Part shown: positions 1 to 7,148 of the stretch, piece by piece
Position numbering within the stretch: position 1 is the first letter of the stretch
Layout of the letters: each line of letters opens with the position of its first letter
Source of the DNA: Embleya scabrispora
GTDB taxonomy: Bacteria > Actinomycetota > Actinomycetes > Streptomycetales > Streptomycetaceae
Length of the DNA: 64,000 nucleotides
Direction: 5' to 3'
Assembly: GCF_002024165.1 (NCBI RefSeq)
Contig: NZ_MWQN01000001.1
Span: forward strand, 6,324,001 to 6,388,000
Program-made: the position numbers and the translations under genes
Notes under the pieces: generated by a model
Databases searched by the model: none
What the model was told of the DNA's origin: nothing
The model's input: only the letters and a program-made list of their open reading frames with translations

Positions 1-933
1 CCCCTGTGCCGCCTCGTCGGCCACCGGGCCGTCGTGGACGGCACAACCGGCTTCGGGCCCGACGACCCCGGCTCACGCTGGGTCTGCTGCGACCGGTGCG
101 GCACCCGCCCCGACCCGCAGGGCCACCTCGACCCGGCCCGCTGGAACATCGGCGACCCCTACGACGACGAACGCGCACCGGAGCCCCACCACCCCTTGGG
201 CCGGCCCACGCGCGCCACCAGCGAGGTCCCCGGCCCCTGGCGCACCTCACCCGAGGGCGTCATCGGCGGCCAGGTCGTCGTCGGCAAGACGTTCGGAGGG
301 ATCGGCATCGACCTGAAGCTGGGCCACGCCGGCAGCGAACACACCCTCGCGGCGAGCATCACTCTCAACCCGCTCGGAGCCGTCTACATCCACACCGAGG
401 GCTACGGCACCTGGCTGCAACGCCGCCTCAACCCCACCGGCTACCACCCCAAGCGCATCGAATTCCGCACCTACAAGGGCAGCGTCTACTGGACGCTCGG
501 CACCGACCGGGACTCCTACTCAAAGGGCGACCCGCGCTGGCGCCACGGCAGCACCGTCATCGATCCCCGCGACCGCATCCTCGGCCCGCGCCGCCACACC
601 TACGACAAGGTCGGCGACCCCGTCACCGCCACCGTCCGCATGCCCCACGGCGACGACCACGGGGTCACCCTCCAACTCGAACGCTGCACCACCGGCCGCG
701 CCAGGGGCCGCAAGACCACCTCCTGGTCGGTCGACTGGGAGAGCAACGGCATCCCTTACAAGCCCGACGGCACCGGCCGCTACACGGGATCCGCCGTCAC
801 CGTCTCCGACCGCTCCGTCCAGGCCGGCACCTGGCCCCACCACGCAACGGCCGCCATCGCCGCCTCGATCACCACCAGCCGCGACCGCCACCGATGGCCG
901 GTCCCGACGGCGGCCGTCGAAGCACCCGCATGA
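1..933 (+). CDS. Phage hypothetical protein, zinc-ribbon paralogue 1 (5' truncated)
   Basis: Unknown function. The frame is open from the first base and aligns with the N-terminus of the next gene, so the true start is probably upstream of the window; a GTG at 34 is the only start inside. Shared features are a CxxC knuckle (RWVCCDRCG), the sequence NIGDPY a few residues later, a GPW motif, an ILGP motif in the second half, and a W-x2-DW segment. The CxxC suggests one half of a metal site. It overlaps the next start by four bases (ATGA), so the two are probably translationally coupled. Confidence 0.75.
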   Translation, partial: PLCRLVGHRAVVDGTTGFGPDDPGSRWVCCDRCGTRPDPQGHLDPARWNIGDPYDDERAPEPHHPLGRPTRATSEVPGPWRTSPEGVIGGQVVVGKTFGGIGIDLKLGHAGSEHTLAASITLNPLGAVYIHTEGYGTWLQRRLNPTGYHPKRIEFRTYKGSVYWTLGTDRDSYSKGDPRWRHGSTVIDPRDRILGPRRHTYDKVGDPVTATVRMPHGDDHGVTLQLERCTTGRARGRKTTSWSVDWESNGIPYKPDGTGRYTGSAVTVSDRSVQAGTWPHHATAAIAASITTSRDRHRWPVPTAAVEAPA

Positions 934-1826
934 GCCGGCTCTACCGGATCACCCGCATCCCACGCCCCGCCTCGCGATGCCTGTGGCGCGGGCACGACCC
1001 CGTCATCGCCGGTGCCCCGGGCGCGCCGGGCACGAGCCCGCCGACCCGCTGGGTCACCTGCTCCCGATGCGGGATGGAACCCACGGGACGAGGCGACCTC
1101 TCGCCTCTGGTCGGGAACATCGGCGACCCCTACACGGGCCGCTTCGACGGGCCCAACACCAACGACCTTCGCCACGCCACCGCCGAGGGCTACCTCGTTC
1201 ACACACCGCCCGGCCCCTGGCCATACAGAGCCCTCCCACGCAGCCTGAGCATCCGGATCGCACCGAGCGGTCGCGGCGTGCGGGCGGGCTTCGTGCTGCG
1301 CCCGCGGCGCAGCGAACGCGTCGCGGCCTGGCTCGAACTCGGCCGACTCGGGTCGATTCACGTGGACACCCGCGTAGACGCCGACTGCGGGCCGGACCAC
1401 TGGACCGATCGCCTCGTGAGCGTGTCCTACGTGGCGCGCCGCCTGAGCCTCGACGGATCCGCACGCCGCATCGCCGAACTGGACCTCGACTGGCGCAACC
1501 ACATCCTCGGCCCCGTCCGGGTAACCGTCACCGAACTCGCCACGGCCTCGGCGACCGCGCGACTGCCCGACGGACGCACCTGCGCCCTCCGCCTCCGCCT
1601 CAGTCGCCGCGACGTCCGCCGAACCCGAGGCCGAACCCGCCGCGAATGGCGCGCCGACTGGAACTGCCCGCAACTTCACCCGTACCTCGAACCACCCGGT
1701 TCGGGACGCATCCACCTCCCGGCCGAGCCCCACGGCGACACGTGGATCGATAGAGCGACGGCCGCCGCAGAAGCGGCCCTTCCCGGCGCCGTGATCACCC
1801 CGGCAGCCGCCCACGACCACCCGTGA
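930..1826 (+). CDS. Phage hypothetical protein, zinc-ribbon paralogue 2
   Basis: A 298-residue protein of unknown function, a diverged copy of the preceding gene. It has the same CxxC (RWVTCSRCG), NIGDPY, GPW, ILGP and W-x2-DW landmarks in the same order, but the middle is far more arginine-rich. The ATG overlaps the upstream stop. The pair looks like an old tandem duplication. A longer reading frame covers both genes in another register, but it lacks the conserved landmarks in its first half and is a shadow. Confidence 0.72.
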   Translation: MSRLYRITRIPRPASRCLWRGHDPVIAGAPGAPGTSPPTRWVTCSRCGMEPTGRGDLSPLVGNIGDPYTGRFDGPNTNDLRHATAEGYLVHTPPGPWPYRALPRSLSIRIAPSGRGVRAGFVLRPRRSERVAAWLELGRLGSIHVDTRVDADCGPDHWTDRLVSVSYVARRLSLDGSARRIAELDLDWRNHILGPVRVTVTELATASATARLPDGRTCALRLRLSRRDVRRTRGRTRREWRADWNCPQLHPYLEPPGSGRIHLPAEPHGDTWIDRATAAAEAALPGAVITPAAAHDHP

Positions 1827-1843
1827 CCCACCCCGGAGTACCC

Positions 1844-2107
1844 ATGCCCCAGCCACGACCGACCGTCGGCCGCATCGTCCACTACGTCGGCCACGGCAGC
1901 CCGGTCCGCGACGACGGCACCCAGGCATACCCCGCCGAGTGCCGAGCGGCCATCGTCACGGAGGTGCCCCACGACGGCTTCGGCACCGAGTCCGTCGGCC
2001 TGTGCATTCTCAATCCGGGCGGCGTCTTCTTCGGCGAGCTGATCATCCACGACGAGAACGACCACGCCGGCGGAACCTGGCACTGGCCCGAGCGGGAGGC
2101 CGCGTGA
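1844..2107 (+). CDS. Small phage hypothetical protein
   Basis: An 87-residue protein of unrecognised family. It begins with GRIVHYVG within the first 15 residues and ends in a WHW-containing tail. The ATG at 1844 is preferred because GGAG sits five bases upstream. An in-frame GTG at 1823 overlaps the previous stop and would add seven residues. The end overlaps the following GTG start by four bases. Small proteins of this kind are frequent in the accessory arms of actinophages; the role is unknown. Confidence 0.65.
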   Translation: MPQPRPTVGRIVHYVGHGSPVRDDGTQAYPAECRAAIVTEVPHDGFGTESVGLCILNPGGVFFGELIIHDENDHAGGTWHWPEREAA

Positions 2108-2790
2108 GCGTCGCCGTCGTCCTGCCCTGGCGCGACACCGGCCCCGAACGCGCCCGCGCCCACGACCTGGTCACCGCCCACTGGGAGCGCATCCTCCCCG
2201 GCGCCCGGCTGGTCGACATCGACACCACCCACGAACCGTTCTGCCTCGCCGCGTGCCGCAACGCCGGTGTCGCCTGGGCCGAACGGCACCACGTCGACGT
2301 CGTCGTCCTCGCCGACGCCGACACCCTCGCCGAAGCCGAACCCGTCGGCGCGGCCGTCCACGCCGCGGCCCGCTCCCACGTGGTCCAACTGCCCTACACC
2401 GAGTACCGCTCCCTGCGGGGCGACGGCACCGCCCAATACCTCGCCGGCGTCCCCCTGCCCGACTGCAACGCGTTCGTCGTCCCCGGCGCCTGCTCCGGCG
2501 TGTACATCACCACCCCCGCCACCTGGTGGGCCCACGGCGGCCAGGACGAACGCTTCCGCGGCTGGGGCTTCGAGGACGCCGCCTGGCACACCGCACACAC
2601 CACCCTCCTCGGCGCCGACCCCGCCCGCCACCCCGGCCGCGTCTACTCCCTGACCCACCCCAGCGCCGTCAAGGAAGGCGAGCAGTACACGGCCAACGCC
2701 GCACTCTGCCACCGCTACCACCGCGCGGCCGCCGACCCCGACGCCATGCGCGCCCTCATCGCCGAAGCCCACACCCCGGAGCACGCGTGA
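2104..2790 (+). CDS. GT-A-fold glycosyltransferase-like protein
   Basis: A 228-residue protein that probably transfers a sugar. The N-terminus reads VAVVLPWRD, as in family-2/galactosyltransferase folds. A DAD metal/nucleotide-sugar motif (VVLADADTL) lies near residue 80, and an acidic GWGFEDAAW segment near residue 160 matches the E/D-D pair of the acceptor site in this fold. It starts at GTG 2104, overlapping the upstream stop, and overlaps the next gene. Target unknown: phage DNA, virion protein or host surface. A second, GT-B-type glycosyltransferase sits beside the capsid gene at 13305. The fold call is good; the substrate is open. Confidence 0.78.
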   Translation: MSVAVVLPWRDTGPERARAHDLVTAHWERILPGARLVDIDTTHEPFCLAACRNAGVAWAERHHVDVVVLADADTLAEAEPVGAAVHAAARSHVVQLPYTEYRSLRGDGTAQYLAGVPLPDCNAFVVPGACSGVYITTPATWWAHGGQDERFRGWGFEDAAWHTAHTTLLGADPARHPGRVYSLTHPSAVKEGEQYTANAALCHRYHRAAADPDAMRALIAEAHTPEHA

Positions 2791-3038
2791 ACACCGGCAC
2801 ACCCGTCACCTACACCTGGACCGTCACCTATCTCGGCGACACCGCGGCCGCGCCCTACACCGCCACCGTCGAGGCCGTCGAAGCCGTCGACGGCGCGGCC
2901 AACGGGTGGGTCCGCTTCCGCGACGCCTCCGACGACTACGTCCTGATGGTGCGCACCTGCGAGATCCGCAGCATCCGCCGCGGCGCACCCGTTACCACCC
3001 CGGTTGCCCCCGGCGGCGCCGCACCCGGCGAGGGCTGA
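2787..3038 (+). CDS. Small phage hypothetical protein
   Basis: An 83-residue protein starting at a GTG that overlaps the stop of the glycosyltransferase gene (GTGA). The first 65 residues have a beta-strand-like pattern (YTWTVTYLGD, then WVRFRDASDDYVLMV), followed by a short proline/glycine tail. No family recognised. Coupling to the glycosyltransferase gene suggests co-expression only. Confidence 0.6.
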   Translation: MNTGTPVTYTWTVTYLGDTAAAPYTATVEAVEAVDGAANGWVRFRDASDDYVLMVRTCEIRSIRRGAPVTTPVAPGGAAPGEG

Positions 3039-3089
3039 CTCGGCGCCCCTGTACGACCCGCACGGCGTCCCGGCGGCTCCGGGCGGCAC

Positions 3090-3329
3090 TCAGGAGTCGG
3101 CGGCGGCCCGGCGAGCCTCCTCCGCCCGGCGCACGGCCTTTGCGACGGCCGTGCCCGTCGTCCCCAACTCCCGGCCCATGGCGGCCTGGTTGCCGCCGAA
3201 CTCGGTCCGCAACCCCTCCGCGATCGCCAGGGCCCGGCGCAGCGCCGACGCCTCGGCCAGCCGCCTCAGCCGGTCCTGTTCCGCGTCCTCGGCGGCCACC
3301 CGCTCACGCCACGTCCTGCGCCTGCCCAT
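3090..3329 (-). CDS. Small helix-turn-helix-like protein
   Basis: A 79-residue basic protein, almost all helix. The C-terminal stretch around GGNQAAMGRELGTTGTAVAKA resembles a sigma-factor- or replisome-organiser-type helix-turn-helix. The ATG at 3329 was chosen because GGAGG lies seven bases upstream; a longer in-frame extension to 3407 has no ribosome site. It is the last gene of a short leftward unit starting at 3849, transcribed against the neighbouring rightward genes. Likely a phage regulator, from fold pattern only. Confidence 0.6.
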   Translation of the reverse strand: MGRRRTWRERVAAEDAEQDRLRRLAEASALRRALAIAEGLRTEFGGNQAAMGRELGTTGTAVAKAVRRAEEARRAAADS

Positions 3330-3438
3330 CCTGGTCCTCCATGCCTCCGGCCGGTCGGCCGGGTCGTCCCGTCGCTCCGCTCCGTACCGGCAGGGCGGGC
3401 GAACCACCGGCGGGCCACAGGGCCCGCCGGCCCGGCGG

Positions 3439-3849
3439 TCAGGCTGCCAGTACCTCGAACACGTCGTTCGGGCCGCACTGCTGGCTCATCTCGGTGCCCC
3501 AGGCGTCCACCACCGTCAGCCGCACCCAGGTGCCGCGGTTGACCGCTCCGGCGACCCGCAGCGGGCTCGTGCCGCCCATGCCGTCGTCCTCCAGCATCCG
3601 CATCCCCACCCGCAGGTCCCGGCCCAGGACCGACACCATCGCCGGCGCCGGCGCGGCTACCGGGGCGGCCGGAGCGGCGGGCTTCGCGGTGCGGCGGGCG
3701 CAGGTCTTGCAGGTCTTGCGGCCGTGGCCCGCCTCCAGCGTGGCGTTCACCCGGCGCCCGCAGGTGGTGCGGCCCTGGCCGCGGACCTCGTGGGCGACGA
3801 CGCCGCGGCCGACGGTGACCTGCGCGGTGGCGGTGGCGGTGGTGGTCAT
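3439..3849 (-). CDS. Zinc-finger-like phage protein
   Basis: A 136-residue protein. The first 60 residues contain TTCGRR, then TCKTCAR after about 20 residues, a CxxC plus an additional Cys suited to a small zinc site. An alanine/proline linker follows, then a beta-rich C-terminal domain (VLGRDLRVGMRM, WVRLTVVDAWG). ATG 3849 has GAGGAG upstream; an in-frame GTG/ATG further up has none. It is transcribed leftwards from a strongly palindromic divergent control region at 3896-3929, so it is probably under repressor control. Function unknown. Confidence 0.62.
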   Translation of the reverse strand: MTTTATATAQVTVGRGVVAHEVRGQGRTTCGRRVNATLEAGHGRKTCKTCARRTAKPAAPAAPVAAPAPAMVSVLGRDLRVGMRMLEDDGMGGTSPLRVAGAVNRGTWVRLTVVDAWGTEMSQQCGPNDVFEVLAA

Positions 3850-3895
3850 CTCGGGCTCCTCGGTTCGCTGTTCCCCTGCCGGTGACACGAAGGTA

Positions 3896-3929
3896 AACCC
3901 CGGGGTTGAGGTATGTCAACCCCGGGGTT
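3896..3929. promoter_or_regulatory. Nested palindromic operator in a divergent control region
   Basis: Two copies of the self-complementary 12-mer AACCCCGGGGTT lie at 3896-3907 and 3918-3929, 22 bp apart centre to centre (two helical turns). With their flanking GA/TC the two copies are also inverted repeats of each other around the six bases GGTATG. They sit between the leftward gene starting at 3849 and the rightward genes after 3951. Known phage operators often use this paired spacing; the binding protein is unknown. Confidence 0.6.
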
Positions 3930-3950
3930 CAGATCGATGGGAGTCGGCCA

Positions 3951-4099
3951 ATGCCCCACCCCCGACCAGCCCCCGACATCGGCGCCGCGGCCCGCCGGCT
4001 CGCCGCAGCCCAGGCAGCCCAACGCCACGCCCAAGCCGCCCTCCTCCACGCCCGAGCCGAAGCACGCCGCCGACTCGCCGACCTCCCCCGGCCCCGTAG
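3951..4099 (+). other. Possible start of a coiled-coil ORF, reading frame unresolved
   Basis: An ATG at 3951 opens a frame whose first 48 residues are a convincing Ala/Gln/Arg amphipathic helix (for example AAAQAAQRHAQAALLHARAE). The frame has no stop before 4664 and after about 4097 becomes a shadow of the HNH gene. The HNH frame itself has TAG at 4097-4099 immediately before its ATG. Either a short protein lost its stop to a frameshift, or an N-terminal helix is joined to the HNH domain by a frame change. The sequence alone does not decide. Confidence 0.35.
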
Positions 4100-4405
4100 A
4101 TGGCCGGCACCCCCGGAGCCTGGGTCGGCAGCAACCGCCGCAACCGCCTCCCCACCGACTGGGCCGCCCGCTGCGCCGCCGTCTACGCCCGCGACGGCCA
4201 CACCTGCCACGTCTGCGGCCGGGACGGCGCCGACCAGATCGACCACATCCGACCCGGCGACGACCACAGCCTCACCAACCTCGCCCCCATCCACGACGAC
4301 CCCTGCCACCGCGCCAAGTCCAGCCGCGAAGGCATCCGCGCCGCCGCCGCCCGCCGCGCATTGGGACGCCATCCCGAGGAACCCCACCCCGGCATCCGGA
4401 GCTGA
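4100..4405 (+). CDS. Small HNH endonuclease
   Basis: A 101-residue HNH nuclease. It has the knuckle CHVCGRDG, the core DQIDHIRPGDDHS with the HNH His, the asparagine in SLTNLAPIH, and the final histidine in DDPCHRAKS. Small free-standing HNH proteins are common in siphoviruses and often assist terminase at cos sites. This one is several genes upstream of the terminase and another HNH protein is closer. The ATG directly follows a TAG and has no clear ribosome site, so translation may depend on upstream reading. Confident domain, uncertain role. Confidence 0.85.
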   Translation: MAGTPGAWVGSNRRNRLPTDWAARCAAVYARDGHTCHVCGRDGADQIDHIRPGDDHSLTNLAPIHDDPCHRAKSSREGIRAAAARRALGRHPEEPHPGIRS

Positions 4406-4406
4406 C

Positions 4407-4664
4407 ATGCCCCGCTACGTCGTCAACGCCGCCAGCACCGAGGCTAGCGTCATCGTCGAAAGCCCCGACCTCCACCTCGGCATCACCGACGGCTGGGCCA
4501 CCTTCACCGACGACCGCGGCATCCTCCTGACCGTGCCCCGCGAACACCTCCACTCCATCCAACGCATCGACCAGGACCACCCCGCCACCAACCCCGACGG
4601 GCCGCCGAAACAAGAGCCGGCCACACCGCAAGCCGACCCCGCCCCGACCCCGCCCCGCCCGTAG
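4407..4664 (+). CDS. Small phage hypothetical protein
   Basis: An 85-residue protein starting two bases after the HNH stop. The first 60 residues look like a compact beta domain (RYVVNAASTEASVIVES, then WATFTDDRGILLTV); the rest is a proline-rich acidic tail. No family recognised. The tight spacing to the HNH gene suggests one message. Confidence 0.6.
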   Translation: MPRYVVNAASTEASVIVESPDLHLGITDGWATFTDDRGILLTVPREHLHSIQRIDQDHPATNPDGPPKQEPATPQADPAPTPPRP

Positions 4665-4711
4665 GCCACCCGCCGCCACACCCGCATCCGCACGCCAGGA
4701 GGCGACCACCC

Positions 4712-4975
4712 ATGGCGACCAACACCAGGACCCACACCGGCAGGCGCGGCACCGGCAACCCGGCGCCCCTGCGCACCTACTGGTCCACCGGACGCGGCGG
4801 AACCACCAAGATCAGGTGGAACACACCCGGAGATCACACCCGGTGCACCAGGCAGCTCCGCACCTACCTCGGCCCCAGGGCCGCGGCCTACTGCGCACGC
4901 CTGCACCGGGACATGACCGGAGTCTGGCCCGGCGACCGCCGCAACATCGGCCGCATGCCCACGCGCCGCCGATGA
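4712..4975 (+). CDS. Small basic phage hypothetical protein
   Basis: An 87-residue, arginine-rich protein with a strong ribosome site (AGGAGGCGA, about eight bases from the ATG). It has two cysteines and a YW/TKIRWNTPGD segment; nothing identifies a family. The final codons overlap the ATG of the next gene (ATGA). Confidence 0.6.
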   Translation: MATNTRTHTGRRGTGNPAPLRTYWSTGRGGTTKIRWNTPGDHTRCTRQLRTYLGPRAAAYCARLHRDMTGVWPGDRRNIGRMPTRRR

Positions 4976-5598
4976 CCCGGTCGCGGGGCGCCGGCGGATG
5001 GATGGCACCCGACACCCTCCACGTCACCCCGGCCCGGGAGACGACCGACCACCCGCTCCGCCCCGACTGCTCCTGCGGGCCCAGGGTCCAAGGTGTCCGG
5101 CGGGCCGACGGGACCAACGGTTGGGTGGTCGTCCACCGCGCCCAGGGCGACGGCGAGCCTGCCGGCAGCCGACCCGGCGACCACCCGAGCCCGCCGGGCG
5201 GGCATCACACACACCGGTCGGTTGGGCCGACCGCCGAGCCCGACCAACCGTGCTGTCGGGCAAGGTGTCCAATCGGTCGGATGATCGTCCGATCGATCAA
5301 CCAACCGAACGGGTCGATCGGCGAACCATCGAGCCGGTTGCTCGACCTCCAGGTGCAACCGACCGGTCGGATATGCCAACTCTGTTGGCCTCACGCATGC
5401 CAACTCTGTTGGCATGACAGCGCCACCCGAGGCGGCCAACACTGTTGGCCTACCGAGGTGGGGGGTTGCCCCCTGGACCAAGATCCGCTCATCGGGGCGT
5501 GTACGCGCTCGGGCCGGCTACGGGTCTGGGGCATCCGCGCGGGGCTCCGACCTGCGATGGAATCGAAGTGGTCTAGACCACACTTCGGGAGCCGATGA
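4972..5598 (+). CDS. Phage hypothetical protein; C-terminal half runs through a repeat-rich region
   Basis: The first 90 or so residues look genuinely coding: CSCGPRVQGV followed by GTNGWVVVHR is a pattern of small actinophage proteins with a Cys pair and a tryptophan/His strand. Beyond residue about 95 the frame passes through palindromes at 5375-5449 and becomes Cys/Trp/Ser-rich low-confidence sequence to a stop at 5596. Either the natural C-terminus has been lost and the frame extends into the control region of the next gene, or the operator array lies inside the gene. Start by ATGA overlap. Confidence 0.5.
   Translation: MTRSRGAGGWMAPDTLHVTPARETTDHPLRPDCSCGPRVQGVRRADGTNGWVVVHRAQGDGEPAGSRPGDHPSPPGGHHTHRSVGPTAEPDQPCCRARCPIGRMIVRSINQPNGSIGEPSSRLLDLQVQPTGRICQLCWPHACQLCWHDSATRGGQHCWPTEVGGCPLDQDPLIGACTRSGRLRVWGIRAGLRPAMESKWSRPHFGSR
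5375..5449. promoter_or_regulatory. Array of three 15-bp inverted repeats (operator or iteron candidates)
   Basis: GCCAAC-N3-GTTGGC occurs at 5375-5389, 5399-5413 and 5435-5449; the spacer is TCT, TCT and ACT. Start-to-start distances are 24 and 36 bp. The array lies about 220-290 bp upstream of the primase-polymerase-like gene and in a stretch of lower GC. Additional CCAACC/GGTTGG half-site-like words occur between 5110 and 5310. It could bind a repressor or a replication initiator. Confidence 0.55.
5568..5581. promoter_or_regulatory. 14-bp perfect palindrome upstream of the primase-polymerase-like gene
   Basis: GTGGTCTAGACCAC is fully self-complementary and is flanked by GAA on the left and CTTC after one extra A on the right, so the symmetry extends to about 22 bp. 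It lies about 85 bp before the ATG at 5667. Probably a regulator binding site. Confidence 0.45.
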
Positions 5599-5654
5599 GG
5601 CAATGATCTTCATAGATCCAGGTCAGCGAGCCATAGCCTACACAGATCACGTGC

Positions 5655-5660
5655 TACAGT
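5655..5660 (+). promoter_or_regulatory. -10 element giving a probably leaderless transcript
   Basis: TACAGT fits the actinobacterial TANNNT -10 pattern and ends six bases before the ATG at 5667, the distance expected if transcription begins at the start codon. No ribosome site precedes that ATG. A good -35 is not visible. Confidence 0.4.
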
Positions 5661-5666
5661 ATTGGC

Positions 5667-6296
5667 ATGAGTCTTGCCTCGACAGCCTGCGTTCAGTGCG
5701 GTGGTCCGCTGCCGACGATGCACCGGGCCGATAGGAAGCACTGCTCCCGTTCCTGCGAGGCGCGCGCCTACCGGGCCCGCAAGCAGGCCAAGGCAGCTGC
5801 CGAAAGGGCAGCGGGAGTACGCCACGTACCCGCGGTCCTGCGCGAGCGGGCACGCTGGGTCAGGCACGTGGCGAAGCGACCGATGCGCACCGACGGCCGA
5901 TGGGCCTCGACAACCGACCCTTCGACCTGGTCGGACTTCGACACCGCATACCGCTCGACCGTGGGCGAGGGCATCGGCTACGTCCTTGCGACCGGTGACG
6001 ACGTCTTGGTCGTCGACCTGGACGATGCCCTCGAGCAGGGCGAACTGCTCCCCTGGGCGCAGCGGATCGTGGACGCGCTCCCGGCCACGTACATGGACAG
6101 GGGACGCTCCGGCAACGGGCTGCACCTGTGGTTCCGGGGCAAGGTCCCGGCGGGGCGGCGCATCCGACGTCGGGGCGTCGCCATCGAGTGGTACTCGGAC
6201 CGCCGGTACATCATCGTCGGCGACCGAGTGCCCGACGCTCCTCTGCAACTGGCCGACCTGCCGAACGCCGCCGCGATACTGACGGCTCTGCTGTGA
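5667..6296 (+). CDS. Bifunctional primase/polymerase-like (AEP Prim-Pol) N-terminal domain protein
   Basis: A 209-residue protein that begins with a small zinc knuckle (CVQCGGPLP, then HCSRSCEARAY) and continues with an archaeo-eukaryotic-primase-type Prim-Pol core: the acidic motif VVDLDDAL near residue 115, the SGNGLHLWF segment near 155 and the IEWYSDRRYIIV strand near 180. These are the acidic, G-x-H and R/Y motifs of the DUF3987/Prim-Pol superfamily. It lacks a helicase domain, so it would act in priming or as a partial replicase. ATG 5667 probably starts a leaderless message. The stop overlaps the next GTG. Confidence 0.8.
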   Translation: MSLASTACVQCGGPLPTMHRADRKHCSRSCEARAYRARKQAKAAAERAAGVRHVPAVLRERARWVRHVAKRPMRTDGRWASTTDPSTWSDFDTAYRSTVGEGIGYVLATGDDVLVVDLDDALEQGELLPWAQRIVDALPATYMDRGRSGNGLHLWFRGKVPAGRRIRRRGVAIEWYSDRRYIIVGDRVPDAPLQLADLPNAAAILTALL

Positions 6297-6997
6297 GCAC
6301 CGCGGGGCAACCGAGGGCGGGCGGAGTGTGTACCGAATGCGGCATCGCGTTCCCCGCCCCGAAGCGCGGGCCCGTCGGGACGTACTGCTCGCCTTCGTGC
6401 CGGGCGGCGGCCGGCTACGTGCGCGCACGAGCCGACGGGCGAGCCGCCCAATGGGCCGCAGATTCGCGCGCCCGGCGAGCGAAGCCGGCCACCGTGTTCG
6501 TGTGCCCCTTCTGCGGGAGCGAGTTCCCCACCGTGCGGGACGATCGCAAGACCTGCGGGGCGCCCGAGTGCCGCCAGGCGCTGACGGCGCGACGCATGGC
6601 CGCCTACCAGCGCAACTACAAGGAGCAGCACGGCCGGTGGCAGTCGGCGCAGCATCACCACAGCGACCGGGCACGCGCACGTCGGCGCGAGCGGCAGGCA
6701 GAGATGCCGGCGCGTCAGCGCTACGCGGCCCAATACAAGGCATACGACAGCGCGCGGCGGCTCACCCTAAAGGCCGCGCGCGTCGAGGTGTTCGAGCCCC
6801 GCGAGATCTTCGAGCGGGACGCGTGGACCTGCGGCATCTGCGGTGAGCCGGTGGACCCGGCGATCGCATGGCCCTCCGGGCGAAGCGCCTCTCTCGATCA
6901 CGTGATCCCGCTGTCCGGGGGCGGCGAACACAGCCGCCGGAACACCCGGTGCACGCACCTGGCCTGCAACCTGGCCAAGGGCAGCCGCCTCACGTAG
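6293..6997 (+). CDS. HNH endonuclease with N-terminal zinc ribbons
   Basis: A 234-residue protein starting at a GTG that overlaps the Prim-Pol stop. Two cysteine clusters come first (CTECGIAF with YCSPSCR; CPFCGSEF with CGAPECR). A long basic helical linker follows, then a C-terminal HNH domain: WTCGICGEPVD, SLDHVIPLSGGGEH with the catalytic His, and NTRCTHLACNLAKG. Large HNH proteins directly upstream of terminase genes are usual in cos-type siphoviruses, where HNH and terminase act together on packaging DNA; that role is inferred here. Confidence 0.88.
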   Translation: MSTAGQPRAGGVCTECGIAFPAPKRGPVGTYCSPSCRAAAGYVRARADGRAAQWAADSRARRAKPATVFVCPFCGSEFPTVRDDRKTCGAPECRQALTARRMAAYQRNYKEQHGRWQSAQHHHSDRARARRRERQAEMPARQRYAAQYKAYDSARRLTLKAARVEVFEPREIFERDAWTCGICGEPVDPAIAWPSGRSASLDHVIPLSGGGEHSRRNTRCTHLACNLAKGSRLT

Positions 6998-7013
6998 CAC
7001 GAGCAACAACCAA

Positions 7014-7072
7014 GCGACCACGTCTCCACGGAGAGCGGACCCCGGAGGTCCGCGCCGTCGGGCCGTGGTCGC
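7014..7072 (+). promoter_or_regulatory. Nested stem-loop between the early module and the packaging genes
   Basis: An outer perfect 9-bp stem pairs 7014-7022 (GCGACCACG) with 7064-7072. An inner perfect 7-bp stem pairs 7035-7041 (GCGGACC) with 7047-7053 around a CCGGA loop. It begins 17 bases after the HNH stop and lies before the small terminase gene, which has its own ribosome sites (GGAGG near 7084 and 7103). A tiny 10-codon frame (7117-7149) sits between. It may be a terminator, an RNA processing site or an antiterminator target. Confidence 0.5.
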
Positions 7073-7148
7073 TCGCGTTTCCCGGAGGAACGCGCACGAC
7101 CCAGGAGGTCGCCCCGATGACCGTCATCACGACCGGGCGGAACGGCTG

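Noticed and set aside
6-1826. A 606-codon frame covering both left-end paralogues
   Set aside because: Its first half is arginine/proline-rich shadow sequence; only the part from 930 has the conserved landmarks and is kept as its own gene.
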